Below, in pieces: positions 53,163 to 62,490 of a stretch of 64,000 nt of DNA. The position numbers were made by a program, and so were the translations under genes. Within the stretch, counting starts at the first letter, position 1; each line of letters starts with the position of its first letter. The stretch lies in NCBI RefSeq assembly GCF_023242315.1, contig NZ_JALLIY010000015.1, positions 1 to 64,000 on the forward strand, written 5' to 3'. The DNA is from Pseudomonas sp. MWU13-2105. Its GTDB lineage: Bacteria; Pseudomonadota; Gammaproteobacteria; Pseudomonadales; Pseudomonadaceae. The notes under the pieces are model-generated. The model was not told the DNA's origin. It saw nothing but the letters and a program-made list of their open reading frames with translations, and made no database searches.

Positions 53163-55346
53163 TCAGACCGCTTCCAGCTTGGCGTAGCCGAGCATCAGCC
53201 ACTTGCTGCCTTCACTGAAGTTCACCTGGACCCGGGCCTGGGCGCCGGCGCCTTCGAAGTTGAGGATCACGCCGTCGCCGAAGATGCTGTGGCGTACGGT
53301 CTGGCCGAGGCTGAAGCCGGTGTCCGGAATGTCGCTGCCGCCGAACAGGCTGCTGCTGACTTGTGCCTGGGCGCCGCCGAACGGTCGGCTGACACTGTTG
53401 GACAGGCGCACTTCCTGGATCAGCCCCTTCGGCACTTCGCGGACGAAGCGCGAGACCTTGTTGTAGGTCTCGCTGCCGTACAAGCGGCGGGTCTCGGCGT
53501 AGGTCAGCACCAGGTTCTGCATCGCCCGGGTGATGCCGACGTAGGCCAGCCGGCGTTCCTCCTCAAGGCGACCGGGTTCTTCCAGGCTCATCTTGTGGGG
53601 GAACAGGCCTTCTTCCATGCCCACCAGGAACACGTAGGGGAATTCCAGGCCCTTGGCGCTGTGCAGGGTCATCAACTGAATGCTGTCTTCATGCTCGTCG
53701 GCCTGGGTGTCGCCGGCCTCCAGCGACGCATGGCCGAGGAAGGCAGCCAGCGGCGTGAGCTCGGCGTCTTCTTCGGCGGCCTCGAAGTTGCGCGCGGCGC
53801 TGACCAGTTCCTCAAGGTTTTCCACCCGGGCCTGGCCCTTCTCGCCTTTTTCCGCTTCGTGGTAGGCAATCAGCCCGGACTGCTCGATAACCACCTGGGT
53901 CATCAGGTGCAGTGGCATTTCCCGGGTTTTCGCCGCCAGGTCCTCGATCAGCTCGATAAACCCCCCCAGCGCACCGGCGGCGCGTCCGGTCAGGCCCTTG
54001 TTGGCGACCAGTTGGCGCAGCGCCTCCCACATCGACAGCTCACTGTGGCGGGCGTGTTCGCGGATAGCCTCGACGGTTTTTTCGCCGATCCCACGGGCCG
54101 GGACGTTGATCACCCGTTCCAGCGCCGCGTCGTTGCCACGGCCTTCGAGCAGGCGCAGGTAAGCCATGGCGTTCTTGATTTCAGCCCGTTCGAAGAAGCG
54201 CTGGCCACCGTAGATGCGGTACGGGATGCGTTCGCGCAGCAAGGCCTCTTCCAGCACCCGGGACTGGGCGTTGGAGCGGTAGAGGATGGCGATATCGCTG
54301 CGGGCCAGGCCGGTTTTCAGCGCGCTTTCGATGGTTTCCACCACGTAGCGCGCTTCGTCGTGTTCGTTGAACGCGGCGTAGAGGTTGATTGCCTCGCCGT
54401 CGCCGCCGTCGGTCCACAATTCCTTGCCCAGACGCCCGGTATTGTGGGCGATCAGGGCGTTGGCGGCCTTGAGGATGCCGGCGGTGGAGCGGTAGTTCTG
54501 CTCCAGGCGGATGGTCACGGCGTCGGCGAAGTCTGCGGAATACTGGTGGATGTTCTCGATTTTTGCACCGCGCCAGCCGTAGATCGACTGGTCGTCGTCG
54601 CCGACCACCATCAGGCTGTCGCCGCCCTTGGCCAGCAGGCGCAACCAGGCGTACTGCACGGCGTTGGTGTCCTGGAATTCGTCCACCAGGATGTGCCGGA
54701 AGCGCTTCTGGTAGTGCGCCAGCAGGCCCGGGTGGTCGCGCCACAGGTCCAGGGCGCGCAGCAGCAGCTCGGAGAAGTCGATGACCCCGGCGCGCGCGCA
54801 GGCGGCTTCGTAGGCTTCATAGATGCTGCGCATGGTCGCCAGGAACAGGTCGCCGCTGGCCTGGATATGCTGCGGGCGCAGGCCCTCGTCCTTCTGGCCG
54901 TTGATGAACCACTGGGCCTGGCGTGCCGGCCAGCGCTGTTCGTCGAGGCCGAGGTCGCGGATCACCCGCTTGACCAGTCGTTGCTGGTCGTCGCTGTCGA
55001 GGATCTGGAAGGTCTGGCTCAGGCCGGCTTCCTGCCAGTGTGCCCGCAACAGGCGGTGCGCCAGGCCGTGGAAGGTGCCGACCCACATGCCGGCCGGGCT
55101 GATGCCCAGCAACTGCTCGATGCGATGGCGCATCTCGGCAGCGGCCTTGTTGGTGAAGGTCACCGACAGGATCGAATGGGACGAGGCGTTTTCGACCTGG
55201 ATCAACCAGGCGATACGGTGCACCAGCACCCGGGTCTTACCCGAGCCGGCACCGGCCAGGACCAACTGACGACCAACGGGAGCGGCTACGGCCTGGCGTT
55301 GGGCGTCGTTGAGGGAGTTCAGCAAAAAGGAGAGATCATCGCGCAT
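53163..55346 (-). CDS. uvrD: DNA helicase II UvrD, 727 aa
   Basis: Superfamily 1 motifs: AGAGSGKT (31-38), LVDEFQDTN (II), GDDDQSIYGWRGA (III), QNYRS (IV), LMTLHSAKGLEFPYVFLVGM (V) and YVGITRAMQNLVLTYA (VI). The C-terminus ends with a Tudor-like module (VRHSIFGDGVILNFEGAGA). It unwinds DNA in nucleotide excision and mismatch repair. The length matches UvrD (about 720). It matches PA5443. Confidence 0.95.
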   Translation of the reverse strand: MRDDLSFLLNSLNDAQRQAVAAPVGRQLVLAGAGSGKTRVLVHRIAWLIQVENASSHSILSVTFTNKAAAEMRHRIEQLLGISPAGMWVGTFHGLAHRLLRAHWQEAGLSQTFQILDSDDQQRLVKRVIRDLGLDEQRWPARQAQWFINGQKDEGLRPQHIQASGDLFLATMRSIYEAYEAACARAGVIDFSELLLRALDLWRDHPGLLAHYQKRFRHILVDEFQDTNAVQYAWLRLLAKGGDSLMVVGDDDQSIYGWRGAKIENIHQYSADFADAVTIRLEQNYRSTAGILKAANALIAHNTGRLGKELWTDGGDGEAINLYAAFNEHDEARYVVETIESALKTGLARSDIAILYRSNAQSRVLEEALLRERIPYRIYGGQRFFERAEIKNAMAYLRLLEGRGNDAALERVINVPARGIGEKTVEAIREHARHSELSMWEALRQLVANKGLTGRAAGALGGFIELIEDLAAKTREMPLHLMTQVVIEQSGLIAYHEAEKGEKGQARVENLEELVSAARNFEAAEEDAELTPLAAFLGHASLEAGDTQADEHEDSIQLMTLHSAKGLEFPYVFLVGMEEGLFPHKMSLEEPGRLEEERRLAYVGITRAMQNLVLTYAETRRLYGSETYNKVSRFVREVPKGLIQEVRLSNSVSRPFGGAQAQVSSSLFGGSDIPDTGFSLGQTVRHSIFGDGVILNFEGAGAQARVQVNFSEGSKWLMLGYAKLEAV

Positions 55347-55628
55347 CGACGCATTCTAGGGGGCCGGGCCTGGACGGGCAAACCCTAATGCTGAGCGGCG
55401 CGCCGCAGGCCCTTGTAGGAGCGTGGGCATCGGCAGATAAAAAGATCGGCTGTGACGACCGGTCAGTCATCGGCTACAGGCGGCGTCGTACCTTGCTCTG
55501 GCCCTAGGCAGGGGGGCTCGTCACCGATCAATTCATTACATTTTATGACCCAGGGCAGTTTGGTCCGGCCGGATGCTTGTGTATGCTCCTGCCACGTTTA
55601 TGGCTTAACCATTATAAGAATACTGCCC

Positions 55629-58496
55629 ATGACCCAGAGCTTTGACGCGCTGAGCCCCTCGTTGGAGGCTGGGCGGGTTATCCGCAAACAATTCGCCACT
55701 GAGCTGGCGGTCGAGCGTACGCGCCTGCTGTACCAGGGTTCGTTGCTGCCGACGTTATTCATGTTGTTGAACGGTCTGGTCTGCGCCTGGTTGCTCTGGA
55801 GCCCGCAGCGCTATCTGCTGGTCAGCGTCTGGGTGGTGTGGTTGATGGCACTGGTGGCCTTGCGTGTGATCCAGGTGGCGGCGTTCGACTCGGCGATGCC
55901 CAGTCGTCAGGCCCAGCCGATCTGGCGGCGCATGTTCCTGCTGGGTTCGGCGGTCAGTGGTCTGACCCTGGCCTGCGCCGGCATCGCCCTGGTGCCCACC
56001 GACAGTTTCCTCGAACAGGCCTGGGTCTTCGGCCTGATCGGTGCCGCCACGCTGTCCGCCAGTGTGGCCTACGCCGTGAGCATCCCGGCGTTCCTGACCT
56101 TTACCTTGCCCTGCCTGTTGCCGGCCATCGGCTATCTGTTCTGGGGCGGCGGTGAACAACAGCAAGGCTGGGGCTGGCTCGGGCTGATCCTGCTGGTGTC
56201 GCTGAGCGTGGTTGCCCTGCAGGTCAATCGCCTGATCCGGCGCGGCCTGTTACGACGCTTCCAGAACCAGGCACTGATCGAGAGCCTGCAACAGACGCAA
56301 ACCCGTAGTGAACAACTCAACCATGAGCTGGCGCGGGAAATCGAGCAGCGCCGCCGCGCCGAACAGGAACTGCGCGAGGCCCAGGTCGGCCTGGAAAGCC
56401 GGGTTGCCCAGCGCAGCCTGGAGCTGGACGCAGCGAACCAGGCCCTGAGCAAAAGCGAAACGCGCCTGGCCCTGGCGTTGCAAGCCAGCGAACTCGGGCT
56501 GTGGGACTGGAACCTGCAGACCGACGAGGTGCATCACACCCAGATCAAGGAGCTGTTCGGCCTCGACCCGGAATACGTGACCTCGATACTCGGCCATCTC
56601 AAGCCGCGCCTGCACCCCGCCGATGTGCCGGTGCTCAAGCACGCGCTGGTGGAGCATCTGAAGGGGCGTACCGAGGATTATCTGATCGAGTACCGGGTCC
56701 GGCATGGCGATGGCCACTGGGTCTGGATCGAGGACCGTGGGCGGGCGGTCGAGCGTACCGCCGGCGGGCGCGTGTTGCGCATGGTCGGCACCCGGCGTGA
56801 TATCAGCGCGCACAAGGAGCAGGAAGCCCAGCGCCAATTGGCCGCGACGGTGTTCGAGGCGGCCAGCGAAGGCATCGTGATTTTCGACCCGAATTACATC
56901 CTGCTGGCGATCAACCAGGCTTTCAGCCGGGTGACCGGTTACCTGCCCGAGGACATGCTCGGGCGCAATGTGGTCGACCTGCCGTGCAGCCGCGATGCCC
57001 GGCGCCACTATGCAACCATCCACCAGGCGCTGGAGCAGCACGGCAGCTGGCAGGGCGAACTGGTCGAGGCGCGCAAGAGTGGCGAGTTGTACCCGCAATG
57101 GCTGCAACTGAATGTGGTGCGCGATACGCGGGGCAATGTCAGTCATATCGTGGGCTTCTTCGCCGATCTGTCGGCCCGGCGTGAATCCGAAGAGCGCATG
57201 CGCTACCTGACCCACTATGACGAACTGACCGGGCTGGCGAACCGTTCGTTGTTCCGCGAACGCCTGTATGAGGCCCATCAGCAGGCTCGCCAGGGCGGCC
57301 GCAGCCTGGCGTTGCTGCACATCAACCTGGACCGCTTCAAATTGCTCAACGACAGCCTTGGCCATGAAATCGCCGACCAGTTGTTGCAGCAGATGGCCCG
57401 GCGCCTGGTCAACGCCTTGCCGGAAGCCAACACCATCGCCCGTTTGTCCGGGGACGAGTTCGCCGTGTTGTTCGACGCCTACGGCAATCTCTCCAGCCTG
57501 GCCCGGGTGGCGACCCGCCTGCTCGCCAAGCTGCGGGTGCCGGTGACCATCGATGAACACGAACTGGTGGTCAGCGCGTCCATGGGTATCAGCCTGTTGC
57601 CGGACAATGCGCGGGAAATCCCGGTGCTGCTCAGCCAGTCGAACATCGCCATGCAGCATGCCAAGCACCTGGGCGGAAACAACTTCCAGTTCTACACCGA
57701 CAGCTTGCAGGCCAGCACCCTGGAGCGTTTGCAACTGGAGAACCAACTGCGCAAGGCCATCGAAGAGCGGCAACTGAGGGTCTTCTACCAACCCAAGCTG
57801 TGCCTGGCCACTGGGCGGATGAACGCCGCCGAGGCGCTGGTGCGTTGGGAGCACCCGACCCTGGGCCAGGTGCCGCCGGGCGACTTCATCGGCCTGGCCG
57901 AAGAGACCGGCCTGATCGGACCAATCGGTGAATTCGTGCTGCGCCAGGCCTGCTGGCAGGCGTGCGAGTGGCAACGCGAAGGGTTGGCGCCGATCAGGGT
58001 CTCGGTGAACCTGTCGGTGCATCAGTTGCGCCAGGGCAAGCTGGTCAGCCTGGTGCGCCAGGTGCTGGAGGAAACCGGCCTGGCTCCGGAGTTGCTGGAA
58101 CTTGAGCTGACCGAAAGCCAGTTGCTCGACAGCGTCGAACACATCATCGCCACCTTCCAGCAACTGCGCGACCTGGGGGTGAAGCTGGCTATCGATGATT
58201 TTGGCACCGGCTATTCGTCCCTCAGTTACCTCAAGCGCTTCCCGGTGGACTACGTGAAAATCGACCAGAGCTTTATTCGCGGCTTGGGCGAGGGCAGCGA
58301 GGACGCGGCGATCACCCGGGCGATTATTGCCATGGCCCACAGCCTGGAACTGAAGGTGGTGGCCGAGGGTGTGGAAAACCAGGAACAGCTGGATTTCCTC
58401 AGGGCCCAAGGCTGCGATGAGGTGCAGGGGTATCTGATCAGCCGGCCGGTGGCGGCGCAGGAGTTGATGCGGCTGCTGCGCCAGGGCTTTCCCTAG
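55629..58496 (+). CDS. Membrane PAS-GGDEF-EAL signalling protein, 955 aa
   Basis: ATG 55629 is used. Five or six N-terminal helices (to about residue 200) and a coiled coil lead to two PAS domains (about 275-395 and 400-520). The GGDEF domain has RLSGDEFAVL (about 602), where the first Gly is Ser, which some active enzymes tolerate. The EAL domain has AEALVRWEHP (about 733), ELTESQLL and DDFGTGYSSLSYLKRFPVDY, all with the metal-binding residues. It probably degrades c-di-GMP, perhaps also makes it. It matches PA5442. Confidence 0.9.
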   Translation: MTQSFDALSPSLEAGRVIRKQFATELAVERTRLLYQGSLLPTLFMLLNGLVCAWLLWSPQRYLLVSVWVVWLMALVALRVIQVAAFDSAMPSRQAQPIWRRMFLLGSAVSGLTLACAGIALVPTDSFLEQAWVFGLIGAATLSASVAYAVSIPAFLTFTLPCLLPAIGYLFWGGGEQQQGWGWLGLILLVSLSVVALQVNRLIRRGLLRRFQNQALIESLQQTQTRSEQLNHELAREIEQRRRAEQELREAQVGLESRVAQRSLELDAANQALSKSETRLALALQASELGLWDWNLQTDEVHHTQIKELFGLDPEYVTSILGHLKPRLHPADVPVLKHALVEHLKGRTEDYLIEYRVRHGDGHWVWIEDRGRAVERTAGGRVLRMVGTRRDISAHKEQEAQRQLAATVFEAASEGIVIFDPNYILLAINQAFSRVTGYLPEDMLGRNVVDLPCSRDARRHYATIHQALEQHGSWQGELVEARKSGELYPQWLQLNVVRDTRGNVSHIVGFFADLSARRESEERMRYLTHYDELTGLANRSLFRERLYEAHQQARQGGRSLALLHINLDRFKLLNDSLGHEIADQLLQQMARRLVNALPEANTIARLSGDEFAVLFDAYGNLSSLARVATRLLAKLRVPVTIDEHELVVSASMGISLLPDNAREIPVLLSQSNIAMQHAKHLGGNNFQFYTDSLQASTLERLQLENQLRKAIEERQLRVFYQPKLCLATGRMNAAEALVRWEHPTLGQVPPGDFIGLAEETGLIGPIGEFVLRQACWQACEWQREGLAPIRVSVNLSVHQLRQGKLVSLVRQVLEETGLAPELLELELTESQLLDSVEHIIATFQQLRDLGVKLAIDDFGTGYSSLSYLKRFPVDYVKIDQSFIRGLGEGSEDAAITRAIIAMAHSLELKVVAEGVENQEQLDFLRAQGCDEVQGYLISRPVAAQELMRLLRQGFP

Positions 58497-58575
58497 GCGC
58501 CGCAGTGGCTACATGCTCGCCGCGCTACGGTAGCGGGGAGGCTGGTTACGTAATGGAACGGGCAATTCGCGAATT

Positions 58576-58594
58576 CTTGTAGTATAACTACAAG
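58576..58594. promoter_or_regulatory. HexR-like palindromic operator
   Basis: CTTGTAGT-ATA-ACTACAAG, perfect 8-base arms, 46 bases before the RpiR-family gene start. It resembles TTGT...ACAA sites of HexR, suggesting autoregulation. Confidence 0.65.
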
Positions 58595-58639
58595 ACTGCT
58601 ACATCCCAGGCGTTCGCCCATAACAATGAGTCCAGCCCT

Positions 58640-59506
58640 TTGAACCTGTTGCAACACATCGCCCAGTCTCGCAACCTGCTGCGTAAGTCCGAGCTCAAGG
58701 TCGCCGATCACGTCCTGCTCGATCCGGCGGCGGTGATGCACAGTTCCATGGCCGACCTGGCCCACAGCGTGGGCATCAGCGAACCGACCATCGTGCGTTT
58801 CTGCCGGGCCATCGGTTGTTCGGGTTTCCAGGACCTGAAACTGAAGCTGGCGCAGAGCCTGGCGGCCGGTGCCAGCTTCGGCCAGTTCGCGATTCACGAA
58901 GACGATTCGGTGGCGGACTACAGCCTGAAGATCTTCGACACCACCCTGCACACCCTGATGGACGTGCGTGAAAAGCTCGATCCGGCCGCGTTGCAACGCG
59001 CGGTGACCGCCATGTCGGCGGCGCAGCGCGTGGAGTTCTATGGTTTCGGCGCTTCCGGTGCGGTGGCGGCGGATGCCCAGCACAAGTTCTTCCGGCTGTT
59101 GCTGACGGCGGCGGCGTATTCCGACCCGCACATGCAGGCGATGTCGGCGGTGACGCTCAAGCCCACCGACGTGGCGATCTGCATTTCCCAGTCGGGCCGT
59201 TCCAAGGACCTGCTGATCACCGCCAACCTGGTGCGTGAAAGCGGCGCGACCCTGATCACCCTGTGCCCGAGCCAGACGCCGCTGGCCGAGCTGTCGACGG
59301 TGAACCTGGCCATCGACGTGCATGAAGACACCGAGATCTATACCCCGCTGACCTCGCGGATCGCCCACCTGGTGGTGATCGACGTGCTGGCCATGGGCGT
59401 GGCCATGGCCCGTGGGCCGAGCCTGGTGAATCACCTCAAGAGCGTCAAGCGCAGCTTGCGCAGCCTGCGCCTGTCACCCAAGTCGGTAAAAGCCCTCGAC
59501 GACTGA
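58640..59506 (+). CDS. RpiR/HexR-family transcriptional regulator, 288 aa
   Basis: The N-terminal HTH_6 (SELKVADHVLLDPAAVMHSS, SISEPTIVRFCRAIG-like HSVGISEPTIVRFCRAIGCS) is followed by a SIS sugar-phosphate domain (FYGFGASGAVAADAQHKFFR, ICISQSGRSKDLLITANLVR). HexR senses a keto-deoxy sugar acid and controls central carbon genes. This one corresponds to PA5438 near pycAB, so it may tune pyruvate carboxylase. HexR proper lies elsewhere in pseudomonads. Confidence 0.85.
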   Translation: MNLLQHIAQSRNLLRKSELKVADHVLLDPAAVMHSSMADLAHSVGISEPTIVRFCRAIGCSGFQDLKLKLAQSLAAGASFGQFAIHEDDSVADYSLKIFDTTLHTLMDVREKLDPAALQRAVTAMSAAQRVEFYGFGASGAVAADAQHKFFRLLLTAAAYSDPHMQAMSAVTLKPTDVAICISQSGRSKDLLITANLVRESGATLITLCPSQTPLAELSTVNLAIDVHEDTEIYTPLTSRIAHLVVIDVLAMGVAMARGPSLVNHLKSVKRSLRSLRLSPKSVKALDD

Positions 59507-59538
59507 GGTCCACTGACTCTCTGCATCAGACGGGCTTG

Positions 59539-59670
59539 TGTGGCGAGCGGGCTTGCCCACGCTCGACTGCCAAGCCGTCGAAAACCGGTCGTCTAGGTAT
59601 GCCTGATAGGCCTCATTCGCCGGTTTTAGGGGCGCTTCGCGCCCCAGCGCGGGCAAGCCCGCTCGCCACA
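59539..59670. repeat. REP palindrome, 20-bp perfect arms
   Basis: TGTGGCGAGCGGGCTTGCCC (59539-59558) is the exact inverse of 59651-59670, with an inner GGGGCGCTTCGCGCCCC hairpin. Pseudomonas REP element between genes. Confidence 0.85.
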
Positions 59671-59765
59671 GGGTCAATTTTCATCTGCCTGTCACGTGGT
59701 TGCCGCCAAACCGTCATTGCCCCCGTCCACTCTGTAACTCCCGTACCCACCCTGGGAGACTCGAA

Positions 59766-59957
59766 ATGGCCCGGCACCACGAAGAGCAAAGCAGCGTCAA
59801 AACCCGTCGGCAGCAGGAAGATCAGCGCCGCATGGAATTTCGTCGCGCAATCGAAGACCGCACCGAACTGCGCCAACTGCAACAGGAAATCGCCGCACTC
59901 AATTACTGGCAGGCGGACTCGGCATCCGACCGTCGAAGCGCTCAACCAGCCCGCTGA
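59766..59957 (+). CDS. Small charged protein, 63 aa
   Basis: GGGAG lies before ATG 59766. The chain is Arg/Glu/Gln-rich (MARHHEEQSSVKTRRQQEDQ) and likely a helix. Its 3' end overlaps the end of the convergent LysR gene by 59 bases. The function is unknown; the overlap means one of the two ends could be misassigned. Confidence 0.5.
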   Translation: MARHHEEQSSVKTRRQQEDQRRMEFRRAIEDRTELRQLQQEIAALNYWQADSASDRRSAQPAR

Positions 59958-60861
59958 TCTGTAACCGTTCACTGCGAATAAACCCCAGGAACGCATGGGC
60001 GACCGGTGACAGGCGTTTGTCCTTGGCCTGAACCAGGCACCAACTGCGATAGAGCGGCAGTTCTTCCACCGGCAGTTCTCGGAGCACGCCGGTCGCCAGT
60101 TCCAGGCTCAGGGCGTGGCGCGTCAACAGGGCCAGGCCCAGCCCCGCCACCACGCACTCGCGCTGCGCTTCGCCCGAGGTCACTTCCAGTGTCTGCGAGA
60201 AGTGCACGCGTTTTTCCTTGAAATACTCCTCGCACGCTATCCGTGTTCCCGACCCCGCTTCGCGGATCAACAGCGTATACGGCTCCAGGTCCTGCAAACG
60301 CAGCGGGCCGCCGTGACACAGCGGGTGATCGGGCGGCGCCACCGCGACAATCGGGTTGTTCAGGAACGGCAGGAATTCGAGCCCCATGTCCTGCGGCACC
60401 ATCGACATGATCAACAGGTCGTCACGGTTGTCCGAGAGGCGCCGCAGCGCTTGCGCGCGGTTGACCACCGTCAGGTGCAGGTTGACCTCGGGATGCTGGC
60501 GCTTGAAGGCGGCAAACAGGTGCGGGACGAAATACTTGGCACTGGATTCCACCGCCAGTTTCAATTGCCCTTGCAACGAGCCCTGCATGTCCGAGAGCTG
60601 CATATCGAGGTTTTCCAGCCGACCGAAAATGTCCCGGCTGGCCCGCTGTAACGCTTCAGCCGCTTCGGTCATGTAGAGCTTTTTGCCGACATAATCGAAC
60701 AAAGGCTGGCCGATAAGCTCTTCCAACTGACGTATTTGTAGGCTGACGGCCGGTTGCGTGAGAGACATTTCGTCGGCTGCGCGGCTGTAGGAGCGCAGAT
60801 CACAGACCTCGTTAAAAATCTTGAGCTGACGCAATGTCATACGCATCAATGACTTACGCAT
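59899..60861 (-). CDS. pycR: LysR-family regulator PycR, 320 aa
   Basis: I use ATG 60861 (MRKSLMRMTLRQLKIFNEVC); an ATG five codons earlier is possible. The HTH is LRSYSRAADEMSLTQPAVSL, and the inducer-binding domain starts near residue 90. It is divergent from pycA, the classical layout for LysR control of pyruvate carboxylase (PA5437/PycR). Confidence 0.85.
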   Translation of the reverse strand: MRKSLMRMTLRQLKIFNEVCDLRSYSRAADEMSLTQPAVSLQIRQLEELIGQPLFDYVGKKLYMTEAAEALQRASRDIFGRLENLDMQLSDMQGSLQGQLKLAVESSAKYFVPHLFAAFKRQHPEVNLHLTVVNRAQALRRLSDNRDDLLIMSMVPQDMGLEFLPFLNNPIVAVAPPDHPLCHGGPLRLQDLEPYTLLIREAGSGTRIACEEYFKEKRVHFSQTLEVTSGEAQRECVVAGLGLALLTRHALSLELATGVLRELPVEELPLYRSWCLVQAKDKRLSPVAHAFLGFIRSERLQISGLVERFDGRMPSPPASN

Positions 60862-61063
60862 TTTGTAACCACCCATGAAGGCCGCGAACCACTCAACTAT
60901 AAGCTTTTGCTTATGAGTGACCCAATAATTATTGATTTTAGTTTATCGCTGGGTAGGGCTAGTGTGGACTACGCGACTGGCTTGAAACATTTAGTCACGC
61001 GCCGACCCGTTTTTTCGGTTGCACCCCAAGGGTTGTTTGTTCTAGCGGCTTAGGAATTTCCAA

Positions 61064-62479
61064 GTGATAAAAAAGATCCTGATCGCCAACCGTGGTGAAA
61101 TTGCCGTACGAATCGTGCGTGCTTGCGCCGAGATGGGCATTCGCTCGGTCGCGATCTATTCCGACGCCGATCGCCATGCCCTGCATGTGAAGCGCGCGGA
61201 TGAGGCTCACAGCATCGGTGCCGAGCCCCTGGCCGGCTACCTGAACCCGCGCAAGCTGGTGAACCTGGCGGTGGAAACCGGTTGTGATGCGCTACACCCC
61301 GGCTATGGTTTCCTTTCGGAAAATGCCGAGCTGGCGGATATCTGCGTCGAACGCGGCATCAAGTTCATTGGTCCGTCGGCGGAAGTGATCCGCCGCATGG
61401 GCGACAAGACCGAAGCCCGCCGCAGCATGATCAAGGCCGGCGTGCCGGTCACCCCGGGCACCGAAGGCAACGTCGCGGACATCGCCGAAGCCCTTGCCGA
61501 AGGCGACCGTATCGGTTACCCGGTGATGCTCAAGGCCACCTCCGGTGGCGGCGGTCGCGGTATCCGTCGCTGCAACAGCCGCGAAGAACTGGAACAGGCC
61601 TTCCCCCGGGTGATTTCCGAAGCGACCAAGGCCTTTGGTTCGGCGGAAGTCTTCCTGGAAAAATGCATCGTCAATCCCAAGCATATCGAAGCGCAGATTC
61701 TCGGCGACAGCTTCGGCAACGTGGTGCACCTGTTCGAGCGTGACTGCTCGATCCAGCGTCGCAACCAGAAGCTGATCGAAATTGCCCCGAGCCCCCAGCT
61801 GACCCCGGAACAGCGCGCCTATATCGGCGACCTGTCGGTGCGCGCGGCCAAGGCGGTGGGTTACGAGAACGCCGGCACCGTGGAGTTCCTGCTCGCCGAG
61901 GGCGAGGTGTACTTCATGGAGATGAACACCCGGGTGCAGGTGGAACACACCATCACCGAAGAAATCACCGGTATCGACATTGTCCGTGAGCAGATTCGCA
62001 TCGCCTCCGGCCTGCCCTTGTCGGTCAAGCAGGAAGACATCATCCATCGCGGCTTTGCCCTGCAGTTCCGGATCAACGCCGAAGACCCGAAGAACAATTT
62101 CCTGCCCAGCTTCGGCAAGATCACCCGCTACTACGCCCCCGGCGGTCCCGGCGTGCGTACCGACACGGCGATCTACACCGGCTATACCATTCCGCCGTTC
62201 TACGACTCCATGTGCCTGAAACTGGTGGTCTGGGCGTTGACCTGGGAGGAGGCGATGGACCGTGGCCTGCGTGCGCTGGATGACATGCGCCTGCAGGGGG
62301 TGAAGACCACCGCGGCCTATTACCAGGAAATCCTGCGTAACCCGGAATTCCGTAGCGGCCAGTTCAACACCAGCTTCGTTGAAAGCCACCCTGAACTGAC
62401 CAACTACTCGATCAAGCGCAAACCCGAAGAGCTGGCCCTGGCCATCGCCGCCGCCATCGCCGCCCACGCAGGCCTGTGA
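61064..62479 (+). CDS. pycA: Pyruvate carboxylase subunit A (biotin carboxylase), 471 aa
   Basis: It starts at GTG 61064 (MIKKILIANRGEIAVRIVRA). ATP-grasp features: GGGGRGIRRC, MLKATSGGGG region, EMNTRVQVEHTITEEITGID. The enzyme carboxylates biotin with ATP and bicarbonate. Partner gene pycB follows after 11 bases. Together they make oxaloacetate from pyruvate (PA5436). Confidence 0.9.
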   Translation: MIKKILIANRGEIAVRIVRACAEMGIRSVAIYSDADRHALHVKRADEAHSIGAEPLAGYLNPRKLVNLAVETGCDALHPGYGFLSENAELADICVERGIKFIGPSAEVIRRMGDKTEARRSMIKAGVPVTPGTEGNVADIAEALAEGDRIGYPVMLKATSGGGGRGIRRCNSREELEQAFPRVISEATKAFGSAEVFLEKCIVNPKHIEAQILGDSFGNVVHLFERDCSIQRRNQKLIEIAPSPQLTPEQRAYIGDLSVRAAKAVGYENAGTVEFLLAEGEVYFMEMNTRVQVEHTITEEITGIDIVREQIRIASGLPLSVKQEDIIHRGFALQFRINAEDPKNNFLPSFGKITRYYAPGGPGVRTDTAIYTGYTIPPFYDSMCLKLVVWALTWEEAMDRGLRALDDMRLQGVKTTAAYYQEILRNPEFRSGQFNTSFVESHPELTNYSIKRKPEELALAIAAAIAAHAGL

Positions 62480-62490
62480 GGACTATTACA

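Noticed and set aside
53289..55388. 699-codon open frame opposite uvrD
   Set aside because: It is the antisense shadow of a firmly identified helicase gene in GC-rich DNA; no ribosome site or domain.
56250..58409. 719-codon open frame opposite the PAS-GGDEF-EAL gene
   Set aside because: Antisense shadow; composition (Gln/His/Ala-rich) is typical of reverse-strand artefacts.
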